NCBI GenBank assembly: GCA_944321705.1 | Contig: CALUMG010000003.1 | Location: forward strand, 142,522 to 206,521 | DNA: 64,000 nucleotides | Direction of reading: 5' to 3' | DNA from: an uncultured Muribaculaceae bacterium | GTDB taxonomy: Bacteria > Bacteroidota > Bacteroidia > Bacteroidales > Muribaculaceae | Shown: positions 43,629-53,346 of the stretch, one piece after another | Numbering within the stretch: the first letter of the stretch is position 1 | How the letters are laid out: each line of letters opens with the position of its first letter | The notes under the pieces: generated by a model | Seen by the model: the letters and a program-made list of their open reading frames with translations, nothing else | The model's database searches: none | What the model was told of the DNA's origin: nothing | Position numbers and translations under genes: made by a program

Positions 43629-45023
43629 ATGTCAATAAAAAGAACTAAGATTGTCGATATCTTCGATTCGTCGCTCATTGGGCAGACGGTGTGCGTAAAA
43701 GGATGGGTAAGAACCCGTCGTGGCAACAAGAACGTGCAATTTGTGGCACTCAACGACGGTTCGACAATCAAGAACATACAAATCGTCATAGACCTTGCCA
43801 AGTTTACCGAAGACGAGCTGAAACCAATTACCACCGGAGCAAGCCTTCATGTGGAAGGGCTTCTCGTAGAATCGCAAGGCAAGGGACAGTCGTGTGAAAT
43901 TCAGGCCGACTTGATTGAAATCTACGGAACTGCCGACCCCGAAGCATATCCGTTGCAAAAGAAAGGCCACACGCTCGAATTCTTGCGTGAAAAGGCACAC
44001 TTGCGCCTACGCACCAACACATTCGGAGCAGTATTCCGCATCAGGCACAACCTCGCTTTCGCGATACACAAGTTCTTTAACGAACATGGTTTCTTCTACC
44101 TCAACACGCCGCTCATCACTGCCAGCGACTGCGAGGGCGCAGGTGCAATGTTCCAAGTTACCACGCTCGACCTCAACAACCTGCCTCGTACCGAAGATGG
44201 CAACATCGATTACTCACAAGATTTCTTCGGCAAGCAGACGAGTTTGACTGTCTCTGGACAGCTTGAAGGGGAACTCGGGGCAACCGCCCTCGGGGCTATA
44301 TACACTTTCGGTCCGACTTTCCGTGCCGAGAACTCCAACACCCCGCGTCACCTCGCCGAGTTCTGGATGATTGAGCCTGAAGTCGCTTTCAACGACATCA
44401 ACGACAATATGGACCTTGCCGAAGAGTTCATCAAATACTGCATCGGCTACGCGCTCGAGCATTCAAGGGAAGACATCGAGTTCCTCGCACAAATGTACGA
44501 CAAGGAACTTATCAGCCGTCTTGAATTTGTCTTGCATAACGACTTCGTGCGTCTGTCATACTCCGAAGGCATCAAGATTCTCGAAGCATCGGGCAAGAAG
44601 TTCGAGTTCCCGGTATCATGGGGAATCGACTTGCAAAGCGAGCATGAACGCTACCTTGTAGAGGAACACTTCAAGAAGCCTGTAATCCTTACCGACTACC
44701 CGAAGGAAATCAAGGCATTCTACATGAAGATGAACGACGACGGCAAGACCGTAAGGGCAATGGACGTGCTATTCCCGAAGATTGGCGAAATAATAGGCGG
44801 CTCGGAACGTGAAGAAAACTACGACAAGCTGCTCGCACGCATCGAGGAACTCCACATCCCGATGAAGGACATGTGGTGGTATCTCGACACTCGCCGTTTC
44901 GGCACAGTGCCTCACTCGGGCTTCGGACTCGGATTCGAGCGTCTCATCCTGTTCGTGACAGGAATGACAAACATCCGCGACGTCATCCCCTTCCCACGCA
45001 CCCCAAACAACGCCGAATTTTAA
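43629..45023 (+). CDS. asnS: Asparaginyl-tRNA synthetase
   Basis: This 464-aa class IIb synthetase charges tRNA-Asn. The N-terminal OB fold (residues about 17-100: [20 protein letters not shown]) binds the anticodon. Motif 2 is [20 protein letters not shown] and motif 3 is [16 protein letters not shown] near the end. Length and start are typical for AsnRS; the absence of the longer AspRS insert supports Asn over Asp. A strong terminator follows. The large inverted repeat lies just upstream. Confidence 0.96.
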   Translation: MSIKRTKIVDIFDSSLIGQTVCVKGWVRTRRGNKNVQFVALNDGSTIKNIQIVIDLAKFTEDELKPITTGASLHVEGLLVESQGKGQSCEIQADLIEIYGTADPEAYPLQKKGHTLEFLREKAHLRLRTNTFGAVFRIRHNLAFAIHKFFNEHGFFYLNTPLITASDCEGAGAMFQVTTLDLNNLPRTEDGNIDYSQDFFGKQTSLTVSGQLEGELGATALGAIYTFGPTFRAENSNTPRHLAEFWMIEPEVAFNDINDNMDLAEEFIKYCIGYALEHSREDIEFLAQMYDKELISRLEFVLHNDFVRLSYSEGIKILEASGKKFEFPVSWGIDLQSEHERYLVEEHFKKPVILTDYPKEIKAFYMKMNDDGKTVRAMDVLFPKIGEIIGGSEREENYDKLLARIEELHIPMKDMWWYLDTRRFGTVPHSGFGLGFERLILFVTGMTNIRDVIPFPRTPNNAEF

Positions 45024-45050
45024 AACTTAAAATAGCAAACACAATAAAAC

Positions 45051-45095
45051 GAGAGAGCCGCACTCACACTGGGATGCGGCTCTCTCTTATATTTT
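45051..45095 (+). terminator. Intrinsic terminator of asnS
   Basis: GAGAGAGCCGCA (45051-45062) pairs perfectly with TGCGGCTCTCTC (45075-45086), followed by TTATATTTT. Confidence 0.92.
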
Positions 45096-45116
45096 ATCAA
45101 ATTTCTTACGTCAATA

Positions 45117-46187
45117 TCAATACAAATGCTCATATTGCTCGGCTATGTGCTTCCATGTGTAGTGCTGCCGCGCATATTCGCGCAACGGCTCGCCACTCTT
45201 AAAGTCAGGCAAAGAAAGGAGCTCCACCAATTCATCTCTACTGGGAAAATAATAAGCCTCGTTATTGGTAGTTTCGCGATTATACACGACATCAAATGCC
45301 AGTATAGGCTTCCCAAAGAACATTGCTTCCACAAGTGACGGATTTGTACCTCCTGCGCTGTGCCCGTGAATGTAGCAACGGCACCTGCTGCGCAACGCAT
45401 AAAGCGTATCGAGATCGTACACTGCGTCAACGCAATGAATATTTTCATGTTTGCCATACTCTGCCTTCAACGTGCGCCCATACTCGCTCCTCTCCCAATT
45501 GCCAATGAATACCAGATTCCTGCCACTACGGGCAAAAGCCTCAAGAATCATGCGACTATTGTTTTCAGGCTCAATACGGCACACCGTGATTGCATAGTCG
45601 TTATCCTTTACTCCATAGCGTTGAAGCACTTCCAACTGCGTTTCCATCGGGACATCGCGCCAGACATGGTCTCCACCGTATGCAATCAATTCAGCCATGC
45701 GATGATATGTCTCCCACACATAGTCCTGTATCCCTTTGTTGTCGGCAATCACCACATCGGCCAGCCGCACTGCCATAGCCTCGCTCTTACGCAGCACCCA
45801 CCGAGCCATCTTGCCCCATTTAGCACGACGATGTTCAAGTCCGTCGATGTTCACTATCAACTTCTTGCGGCACAACAGCCTGAAAATCGGAAGGAACAGG
45901 CATCCCGACACCCCGAGAACCACGATGGCATCATATCCGCATATCGACCGCATCAATCCCACCATGTCGTATGGGATGCTTTGAACACCATTTGCATGCA
46001 ACGGGATATGCTTCAACGTCGCGTCTTTATATTCGGCAAGCCGTTTGGCATAGTCCTTCCTGCTGCAAAAAACGGTATAATGGACATCACGAGGACAGTT
46101 GTCGCCTATGATATTCTCCACAAGCGACTCAAAACCGCCATACTTCGCAGGCACACCCTGTATGCCCACGATAGCAATCTTTTTCAT
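45117..46187 (-). CDS. DUF1972 glycosyltransferase, rhamnosyltransferase-like
   Basis: This 356-aa GT-B enzyme begins IAIVGIQGVPAKYGGFESLV, the hallmark of DUF1972, whose known members (streptococcal Cps2T/WchF type) add L-rhamnose to a lipid-linked sugar. Further motifs are NIDGLEHRRAKWGKMARWVL, ITVCRIEPENNSRMILEAF and YIHGHSAGGTNPSLVEAMFF, the last being the donor-binding EX7E region. The dTDP-rhamnose genes at 53-58 kb of the same operon fit this donor. It is the last gene of the capsule operon and faces asnS tail to tail. Confidence 0.87.
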   Translation of the reverse strand: MKKIAIVGIQGVPAKYGGFESLVENIIGDNCPRDVHYTVFCSRKDYAKRLAEYKDATLKHIPLHANGVQSIPYDMVGLMRSICGYDAIVVLGVSGCLFLPIFRLLCRKKLIVNIDGLEHRRAKWGKMARWVLRKSEAMAVRLADVVIADNKGIQDYVWETYHRMAELIAYGGDHVWRDVPMETQLEVLQRYGVKDNDYAITVCRIEPENNSRMILEAFARSGRNLVFIGNWERSEYGRTLKAEYGKHENIHCVDAVYDLDTLYALRSRCRCYIHGHSAGGTNPSLVEAMFFGKPILAFDVVYNRETTNNEAYYFPSRDELVELLSLPDFKSGEPLREYARQHYTWKHIAEQYEHLY

Positions 46188-46269
46188 AAAAAATTATCTG
46201 GAATATTTGTTGTAGATTCTGTAAAGAAATATGTTCTTCAGGTATCAGGTTGTGAATAATACTTGCCTT

Positions 46270-47350
46270 TTATTGCAAGATTTCCAATATATTGTCAATC
46301 ATGCTTGTCTCGTCATATTTTTTTGACATCAACAAAGCATTCTCTGATAATTTCAAGTATAATGATTTATCCTTAAATATGTTATCTATCCTTTCAACGA
46401 TGCGGTCAATATTATGCACATCAATTTTATAACCGTTCACGCCGTCGTCCACCAGCTCGGCAATGCCACCCACCGTAGGAACAATCACCGGCAACCCGGC
46501 CGACATCGCCTCAAGAGCCGTCAAGCCGAATGTCTCAATCGCCTTTCGTGGATCGGTGAGATTCACTGCAATTGAAGATTCGTTATAGAACTGATAAACC
46601 CTCTCTTGGCGCGGATATATTGTTAAATTAACCGATTTGGAAGAGGTATTTTTCAGATACTCATCTATGTGTTCCTGCGTGTCGTTTATCACAAGCACGA
46701 ACTTATATTGCGGCAGCCGACCGGCAAGCTCGATGAATTCACGAGTCCCCTTGTACTCTTTCAACGACGACAGCATCAGCACCGTTTTCCGCTCAAAGGC
46801 TGTCTCCGCGTCGGGATGCAGTTTCGCAACAAAATCGCGTGGCACAGCGTTAGGGATAACCGTCACACCACGCTTGCGCTTCAAGAATGAAGCCTGATAG
46901 GCCGACACGCAAATGATTCGGTCGGCAACGCGCTGCATTGCCCATGCCAAAATCTTGTAAAACCACCCCTTGGCAAAAGCATTTTCATGATAGTGATATA
47001 CGACCTTCTTACCCATAAACCATCCTGCAAGAGCAGGACCGACAGGCAGCAAAGTGTTGATGTAAAACACACAGTCGCGGCAAAACATGTAACGGAGAGC
47101 GAACAGGAATGTATAAACCTGCACCGCCACATAACGCGCCATCGTCACCAACGGATTATTGGAGAACGCATAACGGTAAGTGTGAAACCGCACGTTTGTA
47201 TTCCCTACAAGCCCGTCCAGCACGCCACCGCGCGATGTCACCAAGTCAACTTTAGCCCCTTCTCCAAAAGCCCATTCAACACCATCTGCAGCACCTTCGG
47301 ACTGCCGCTGTAATCATTAAACAAATGGAAACAAACAACCCTCCCCATCT
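46270..47350 (-). pseudogene. Glycosyltransferase family 4, single-base frameshift near N-terminus
   Basis: From ATG 47350 the frame reads MGRVVCFHLFNDYSGSPKVL, then QMVLNGLLEKG, a normal GT4 opening, but shifts at a run of four G (plus-strand C at 47256-47259) and hits a stop soon after. The next frame carries the rest: AKVDLVTSRGGVLDGLVGN through VLMLSSLKEYKGTREFIELA and the donor motif ETFGLTALEAMSAGLPVIVP to 46270. One more G would restore a protein of about 359 aa. If translated from an internal GTG near 47244 the enzyme would lack its first strand and helix. It lies between two other GT4 genes of the capsule operon. Confidence 0.75.
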
Positions 47351-47364
47351 TTTTCACCTTTCCT

Positions 47365-48660
47365 TTATAACCTTAGCCGGAACGCGGAATTATGTTTCTC
47401 TATCGCCTTAACATACAACTCATTCCAAAACTTCTCTCGCTCGTCCCAAGTGTAACGCTTGGCACATTCCAAGACACCGTGAGCCAGTTGTCGGAATCGT
47501 TCAGGATGTTCCAACAATTCATCTATGTTTCGGGCTATGCCGGCAACACAATCCTCATATTGTTTCTCTATCGGCACACGGATTCCGCAACGGTCGCAGA
47601 TAGTATCGTGCATTCCGCAATGGTCGAAACTCATAGTCGGCACACCGTAAGACATTGCCTCCCATATAGTCGTTGGGTTGCCCTCACTTACGCTCGTAAT
47701 CACATGTAGATGTGCCGAATTAAACACCTTGACGGCTTCTGCCCGTGGTAACTGCCCATGCCATGTAATCAATCCGTCTAATCCATGCTCGCACGCAAAC
47801 TTTTGCAAGCTGTCGCGTAATGGCCCGTCTCCTACAATATCCACATGCAGCATATCTCGTTTTGTCACCAGTGTCAAAGCTTCGAGCAAAGTTCCCACCG
47901 ATTTATTTGCATCTAATCTGCCTATTATAATAATGTTGTATTTGCTCGAATTGTCAAACTTGCTTTCATCAAGTAATATTTTTCCTGTTATGCAATTCTC
48001 GGGGATACAGATGCTGTCTTTATGATGCACTCCTTTGAATTTATGTTGGTTCTCCGATGTCGCTGTCAGCAGCACGTCAGTAGCTTTCAATGCCTTTTTC
48101 AAGCGTCGTTTTGTGTAAAATTGGATAGTATTGGCCACACTGCGAAATGCCAATTTTATACACCCCATCAATGGCATGTGCTTCATCAATTGCCGAGGAG
48201 CATTGTTCGCCCCTCCTACTGGTCCCCACACATAAGGCAACCCCAATTTCCACAAATACCCCGGCTCTCGATACCCTATCATCCCGACATAATGAACCAA
48301 ATCAAACTTCTCATGCTTCAACAGCTCTTTAGCCACACCATACGCCTGCTTGTGCCACGCTTGATAGGCGTAATAAAAAGTATATACGAGAAGATTATGT
48401 CTGTTAGGCCAATTCAACAAATTTGCCAACGTACTCGGCTTAACAGAAATAAATCGCACATTTCCAATAGGGTGCTCTTCTATATATTTATTCATGGTAT
48501 CAGTTTCCCCAATATGATCATCCGACGTGCCATATAAAACAGTCAAATTATTTTCTTTTGACATGTGCGTCACATAATTCCACGCCACTGCATATTCCGA
48601 TCCTCGATACGGCGAAATTGCGTAAGCCATCACCAGTATTTTTCTACGCTGCTTATCCAT
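47365..48660 (-). CDS. Glycosyltransferase family 4
   Basis: This 431-aa GT-B enzyme begins KILVMAYAISPYRGSEYAVA and has VWGPVGGANNAPRQL, a pattern found in the GT4 subgroup with GxE/GG(A/T) acceptor loops. The donor half shows IIIIGRLDANKSVGTLLEAL and SVSEGNPTTIWEAMSYGVPT with the EX7E glutamates. It lies in the middle of the capsule operon. Its start (ATG 48660) overlaps the upstream GT2 stop by 8 bp, which suggests coupled translation. The sugar specificity is unknown. Confidence 0.88.
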   Translation of the reverse strand: MDKQRRKILVMAYAISPYRGSEYAVAWNYVTHMSKENNLTVLYGTSDDHIGETDTMNKYIEEHPIGNVRFISVKPSTLANLLNWPNRHNLLVYTFYYAYQAWHKQAYGVAKELLKHEKFDLVHYVGMIGYREPGYLWKLGLPYVWGPVGGANNAPRQLMKHMPLMGCIKLAFRSVANTIQFYTKRRLKKALKATDVLLTATSENQHKFKGVHHKDSICIPENCITGKILLDESKFDNSSKYNIIIIGRLDANKSVGTLLEALTLVTKRDMLHVDIVGDGPLRDSLQKFACEHGLDGLITWHGQLPRAEAVKVFNSAHLHVITSVSEGNPTTIWEAMSYGVPTMSFDHCGMHDTICDRCGIRVPIEKQYEDCVAGIARNIDELLEHPERFRQLAHGVLECAKRYTWDEREKFWNELYVKAIEKHNSAFRLRL

Positions 48661-49501
48661 TTTTCAAAATAATCTTATAAGCCCTCACCTTTTCGACGAA
48701 GCTCCAATTAGTGGTAAAGAACAACGTAAGCCGTATGATGCTCAATGTCATCTTAAACATGAAATACGTCATGCCTTTATAATGCTTGCGCAAATAATAG
48801 TTATAGCTCTTCTGAGCCATCATGAAACGATTGAATGTCAACCTATTACCCCCAAAGCTACCACCTTCAAGGTGCACGATGAGAGGAGCATCGATGATGC
48901 GTCGCAAATAGCCTTTTTGCGCCATGCGATATTGCAAATCAGTTTCTTCATAATACATGAAGATATTCGGGTCGAATCCACCAAATTCATCATACACATC
49001 TTTGCTAATGAACATGTCAGCCCCTGTTATGTAATCCACATCCGCGACACCGGCGTGTTTATCTTGCATTCGCACTACTTTGCACTTGTCAAGCAGATAT
49101 TTTATTTCACTTCTCGGACTGGGAAACTCTCCACAGGAGTTATTTAAATTCCCATCCTTGTCAAGCAGCCAGCTCCCAAGCACGCCGATATGCTCGCCGA
49201 CATGGCTTTCAGCATAATCATAGAACTCCTTTATGGCATTGTTGAGCAGCAACGTGTCAGAATTAAGCAAAAACACATACTTCCCTTTTGCCCAACAGGC
49301 TCCAAGATTATTTGCCCGACCGAAACCCAAATTGCTACCGGCATTCACCCAAACGACTTCAGGAAACTGCCCCTTTACATATGACTCCGAACCGTCACTT
49401 GAAGCATTGTCCACCACAATGACTTCAAACTCGGCATTCCTCGTATGTTCATAAATTGAAGCAAGACAGTCCAGCAGCAACCGGCAAGTATTATAATTCA
49501 C
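48653..49501 (-). CDS. Glycosyltransferase family 2, start disturbed by an in-frame TAG
   Basis: This GT-A enzyme of the rhamnosyltransferase-like GT2 group has IVVDNASSDGSESYV, NLGFGRANNLGACWAKGKYV, LLNSDTLL and FGGFDPNIFMYYEETDLQYR. The expected N-terminus, VIIVNYNTC, is present, but the ATG upstream (49522) is followed three codons later by TAG. Reading must therefore begin inside the first beta strand, at GTG 49501 (282 aa), or the gene is impaired. Ordinary members start M-x-x-VIIVNYN, so a recent nonsense change of the fourth codon is a simple explanation. It is part of the capsule operon. Confidence 0.78.
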   Translation of the reverse strand: MNYNTCRLLLDCLASIYEHTRNAEFEVIVVDNASSDGSESYVKGQFPEVVWVNAGSNLGFGRANNLGACWAKGKYVFLLNSDTLLLNNAIKEFYDYAESHVGEHIGVLGSWLLDKDGNLNNSCGEFPSPRSEIKYLLDKCKVVRMQDKHAGVADVDYITGADMFISKDVYDEFGGFDPNIFMYYEETDLQYRMAQKGYLRRIIDAPLIVHLEGGSFGGNRLTFNRFMMAQKSYNYYLRKHYKGMTYFMFKMTLSIIRLTLFFTTNWSFVEKVRAYKIILKNG

Positions 49502-49542
49502 TATGATTACCTATACATCCATTGCATCAAAGAATTTTATGT

Positions 49543-50560
49543 TTATTCATGAATATTCTCATATTCTATGCCACCTATTCGAGCCGCATTCTTAGCAAAA
49601 CCACTATTTGAATACATACCACCTGTCGAATAATTATAAGCCTTCTTAGCATTAGCAATCATAAAAATATCAATAAACGATTTAGCATATGGAAGGTTAC
49701 CTTCAGCCTTGCTCCAATCGGGATGTAAGACAACCCCGGGAACTATGTACACAAATGAAAATTTATCTTTAGCCGCATTTAAAAAACTTACACTGTCTGA
49801 TGTTACTAATACCCATTCTGCGTCTTGATGTTTCTTATGGATATTATTCACAAACTCTAAACACTTATTAATCAATAACATACGTTCTGGGGGGGGGTAA
49901 AACAATATAATTTCCTTCTTTAAAGTCTCCAAGTAATTGTTGGAAACGAAACGTTACCGAAACATAGCCACCTTGCATGTTGGAAATATGTTTATCAACT
50001 TGTTTTTGTATAAAACTACATGGACGAAAAAGTTCATTGAACATGTCTTTGAAATACTTAGTTTTATACATGGCGTTTGCATATACATGTATTTGCTTAT
50101 TCCTTTTCAAATACTTATTTAACACATAATGATAATACATTTCACCATTAGATATGTACCTAATAAGCACAGGAACAGATTGCTTCTTGCAATAGGATAT
50201 TGCATCATCATTTATACGCCAATCATATAAATTAGGAAGCAAATAATCTTCCAACCTAAACGGTGAAACGAAATGAACTTTGAATGGCAGTGACTGTTCT
50301 TTACAAAATGTGTATAATGAAACTAACCCTATTAACCTGTCAGTTAAACCACCTGAAATCAAACGCCCGTCGGCAAAGTATATGACACAATTCTTGACAT
50401 TAAGCTTAATTGATCCATTATAGTATTTATATACTTTTCTAATTTGGATTGCAGCTAAAATGTTATTAAGCATCAAATCTCCAAATATCTTTTTGAAAAT
50501 TCCCAAAATAGCAAAGTAGCACTTAAACGCGATAAACCGAATTTCTTTTTTTAAATACAT
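49543..50560 (-). pseudogene. Putative capsule glycosyltransferase, frame broken at a C9 tract
   Basis: Two minus-strand frames make one protein of about 335 aa. Part 1 (ATG 50560) contains IYFADGRLISGGLTDRLIGL and FVSPFRLEDYLLPNLYDWRI, and ends YIVLPPPRTYVID after nine C. Part 2 continues in the next frame as PPPERMLLINKCLEFVNNIH, with AEWVLVTSDSVSFLNAAKDK and YNYSTGGMYSNSGFAKNAAR. Eight C would join them. The GG-DRL-G-VSLY start and SD---F end remind me of fucosyltransferase-like (NodZ/FUT8-fold) proteins common in Bacteroides capsule loci, but this is tentative. It overlaps the Wzy-like gene by 38 bp. Visibly AT-rich, unlike the rfb genes. Confidence 0.65.
49889..49897. repeat. Poly-G/C tract (nine bases), candidate slipped-strand switch
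   Basis: Nine G on the plus strand (C in the gene) lie exactly where the two halves of the putative glycosyltransferase change frame. Length eight is in frame, nine is out. Confidence 0.85.
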
Positions 50561-51767
50561 ATTTTTTATTATTTAAATAATACAAATACATGCCACCTAA
50601 CATCAAAAGTATATTATATGCGTCATTAAACAGTCCCCATACAGACGCATTTACAATAAAACTGACTACAATTCCACCTATAGCCATGAAACACAACATT
50701 CTCAAATCATTGCTCCCGTAATTGCTCATTTTGTGCATTCTGCATATCAGTCCATAACCAAACAATATAAAACACGCCATACCCAAAAATCCGTTTTTTA
50801 TAAGAATATAAGGATAACCATTGTGTATTATTGGTATATATCTTGGCCCCAACGGAGATATAACCATATCTATCTTTTCTCCGAATCCACCACCGAATAT
50901 TTTATATCTAGTCGGATAATTATTAAATTGGTCAAGAGCACGAAAAGCTTCATATCCACGATAATTATTATTACGCTCGGAAGCAGTTTTATAATCGCCA
51001 ACGGTAATTTCATCAGAAGAATGAAGAATTGTAGTTACTGTATTATTATCTGGATTCGTCATTATCAATGCCGTAAGGCCAATTATTATAATACCTATAA
51101 ACATCGCAAATTTAAGTATGTGTCTTTTAATGTATGGAAAGGAAATAATTAGCACAAAGGCCAATGCAGCTACATAGTATGTACGAGAACCGCTCATATA
51201 GACAGTGAAAATATTAAGCATCAGCAAAAACAGATTCCATTTTGCATGTTTGAGATTCTTTTCAATGACTACATTCCACATTAATACTCCTAATGACAAG
51301 AATGCAGCAGAATTTAAATATAAACTTTCTTCCACACGGCTGGTCCTTGGATCAAGAAATGCGGTCACGCCAGATTCGGTTACAGATTGTAGAATAAAAA
51401 TTACAGCTACAAATATTCCAACAATCAAGAAAGCCTGTTTTAACACATTTAATTTCGTTCGATGCGCAATTATACAACCCACATAAGTTGTAAAAATTGG
51501 AGATAAAAAATAATATACATCCTTAAATATATCATAATATTCATGCCGTCTTAATAAACCTGTAAAAATACTTATAACTACAGGAATGATTAGTAATCCG
51601 ATATATTTTAGCACAGGGAAATACAATCCATCTCGCAAAATAAACAATACACATATTAAATAAAATGCAATAAATCCTATATCGCCCAATACACCACGAT
51701 TTGTAATCAACAATATTACAACCGCAAGTTTTATACTCTTCACAGAATCAGACGTAGTGGTCAACAT
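50523..51767 (-). CDS. Wzy-like O-antigen/capsule polymerase
   Basis: This 414-aa protein is strongly hydrophobic with about 10-12 membrane segments and one large periplasmic loop (residues about 245-330, including ERNNNYRGYEAFRALDQFNN and IPIIHNGYPYILIKNGFLG). HNxYLxxxxxxG-like loops of this kind mark Wzy/WaaL polymerases. The stretch from here to the flippase is visibly AT-rich, as is common for the serotype-specific middle of capsule loci. It is followed, with a 38-bp overlap, by the frame-broken glycosyltransferase gene. Confidence 0.78.
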   Translation of the reverse strand: MLTTTSDSVKSIKLAVVILLITNRGVLGDIGFIAFYLICVLFILRDGLYFPVLKYIGLLIIPVVISIFTGLLRRHEYYDIFKDVYYFLSPIFTTYVGCIIAHRTKLNVLKQAFLIVGIFVAVIFILQSVTESGVTAFLDPRTSRVEESLYLNSAAFLSLGVLMWNVVIEKNLKHAKWNLFLLMLNIFTVYMSGSRTYYVAALAFVLIISFPYIKRHILKFAMFIGIIIIGLTALIMTNPDNNTVTTILHSSDEITVGDYKTASERNNNYRGYEAFRALDQFNNYPTRYKIFGGGFGEKIDMVISPLGPRYIPIIHNGYPYILIKNGFLGMACFILFGYGLICRMHKMSNYGSNDLRMLCFMAIGGIVVSFIVNASVWGLFNDAYNILLMLGGMYLYYLNNKKYVFKKRNSVYRV

Positions 51768-51832
51768 AAATTTTTATCAACGTGTATAAAGATATTCAAT
51801 ATTTCTGCGTGAGCAAGTAAAATGTCGTTTCA

Positions 51833-53275
51833 TTATCTACGACGCAAGTCATTGAACATAGCTCGTAAAACTTTTATTTCCGATTTATCTATGACACATA
51901 GAGTTATAACATATACACCCAGAAATATCAAGCAACTCAATATGATTTTTATCCATAGATTTCCTGCTTCACAAATAACAAGGCCAGTAGCGACCACAGC
52001 CACTAATGCCGCAACTACATGAGGAAGCATCACTTTTACTTGATTTAACCATGAAACAGAAATTGCTTTTTTTGTGAAATGCGTGTAAATAAACGAATTG
52101 ACAAAAGCTGTGACGGAAAGGGCAACACACACAGCTTCGATTCCAAACCTCATTGCAATGAAAATTGCAATGAGGTTTATAGAGGCCTTGGCACATTCTA
52201 TTGCCAATACATATTTTGAATATCCAACCACTTGCAGGATGTTAATATTCAACGCGAAGAATGGCCACCATGCGATGCCGATTATTAATATTTGCAGCAG
52301 GCCGACTGATGGCAACCATTTGCTTGTTAGCACCAATTCAACCAAAGGTTCGGCAACGACAAAAAGTAACCCCAATATCAAAAAAGAAAGTAAAGATGTC
52401 AACCTTACAATCTTCAGATAATTATTGCGTAATACCGTCGTGTCATCTTGCATCTTGCTGAACACGGGGAACGTGACACGCTGCAATACAGCCGTAAGGT
52501 TTGACACTGGGAAATAACTTATCTGTTCTGCACGGTTGTAAAAGCCCAATTGCTTAGAAGAAAATTTTTTACCTATTATCAGTGTCGTTATGTTATTGCT
52601 AATCGCTACCACAATATTGGCCAACAATAATTTTGACCCGAATGAAAACAATTCTTGAAAAGACTTTTTTGAAAAAGGTTGTGATGGTTTCCATTTGACG
52701 AAAATCCATAGCATTACCATCCTGACAAGCGCGGCTGACACCATTTGCACGGTTAAGCTCCATACACCGGCTCCGTTATAAGCCATAACAAGTCCCACAA
52801 CTCCGGAAACTAATGCTGCCGACACAGAAATTTTAGCTTGCGACTTAAAATCGATGTTTATTGTGAGAATAGCTTGTTGGACAATCGAGAAAGAATACAA
52901 AGGGATGACTAATGCGGTTACTCTCAACACATTCTCTAATAATGGCATGTTGTAGAATTTAGCAATTAATGGAGATGCAACCCACATAATTGCGTAAACC
53001 GCCACACCTACTGCAATATTGAAATAAAAAACAGTGGAATTGTCTGTTTCGGTACGATCATTCTTTCTTACCAATGCGTTGGCAAATCCGCTATCCACGA
53101 AAACATTCGACAAAGTAATAAATAACATTGTCATTGCTATGATACCATAATCGGATGGATCCAACAACCGTGCAATCGCCAAACTCAAGCCGAAATTGAT
53201 AATTTGCACCGACAACCTGTCAATTGCGCTCCACAATGTCCCTTTTATTGCCTTTGTTTTTAACGATGTCTCCAT
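51833..53275 (-). CDS. Wzx-type lipopolysaccharide/capsule flippase
   Basis: This 480-aa MOP-superfamily protein begins KTKAIKGTLWSAIDRLSVQI and continues SLAIARLLDPSDYGIIAMTM, typical of the WzxC/Wzx type of polysaccharide flippases. It has about 14 hydrophobic segments. It differs clearly in sequence from the other flippase at 18.3-19.8 kb, so each polysaccharide locus has its own. It lies between rfbB and the polymerase in the capsule operon. Confidence 0.9.
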   Translation of the reverse strand: METSLKTKAIKGTLWSAIDRLSVQIINFGLSLAIARLLDPSDYGIIAMTMLFITLSNVFVDSGFANALVRKNDRTETDNSTVFYFNIAVGVAVYAIMWVASPLIAKFYNMPLLENVLRVTALVIPLYSFSIVQQAILTINIDFKSQAKISVSAALVSGVVGLVMAYNGAGVWSLTVQMVSAALVRMVMLWIFVKWKPSQPFSKKSFQELFSFGSKLLLANIVVAISNNITTLIIGKKFSSKQLGFYNRAEQISYFPVSNLTAVLQRVTFPVFSKMQDDTTVLRNNYLKIVRLTSLLSFLILGLLFVVAEPLVELVLTSKWLPSVGLLQILIIGIAWWPFFALNINILQVVGYSKYVLAIECAKASINLIAIFIAMRFGIEAVCVALSVTAFVNSFIYTHFTKKAISVSWLNQVKVMLPHVVAALVAVVATGLVICEAGNLWIKIILSCLIFLGVYVITLCVIDKSEIKVLRAMFNDLRRR

Positions 53276-53346
53276 AAAAAACTACCTCAAAATAGCTTTA
53301 TCAATGCTATTTTCAGCTATGTCAATTACAAGAATCTTATGCTATA

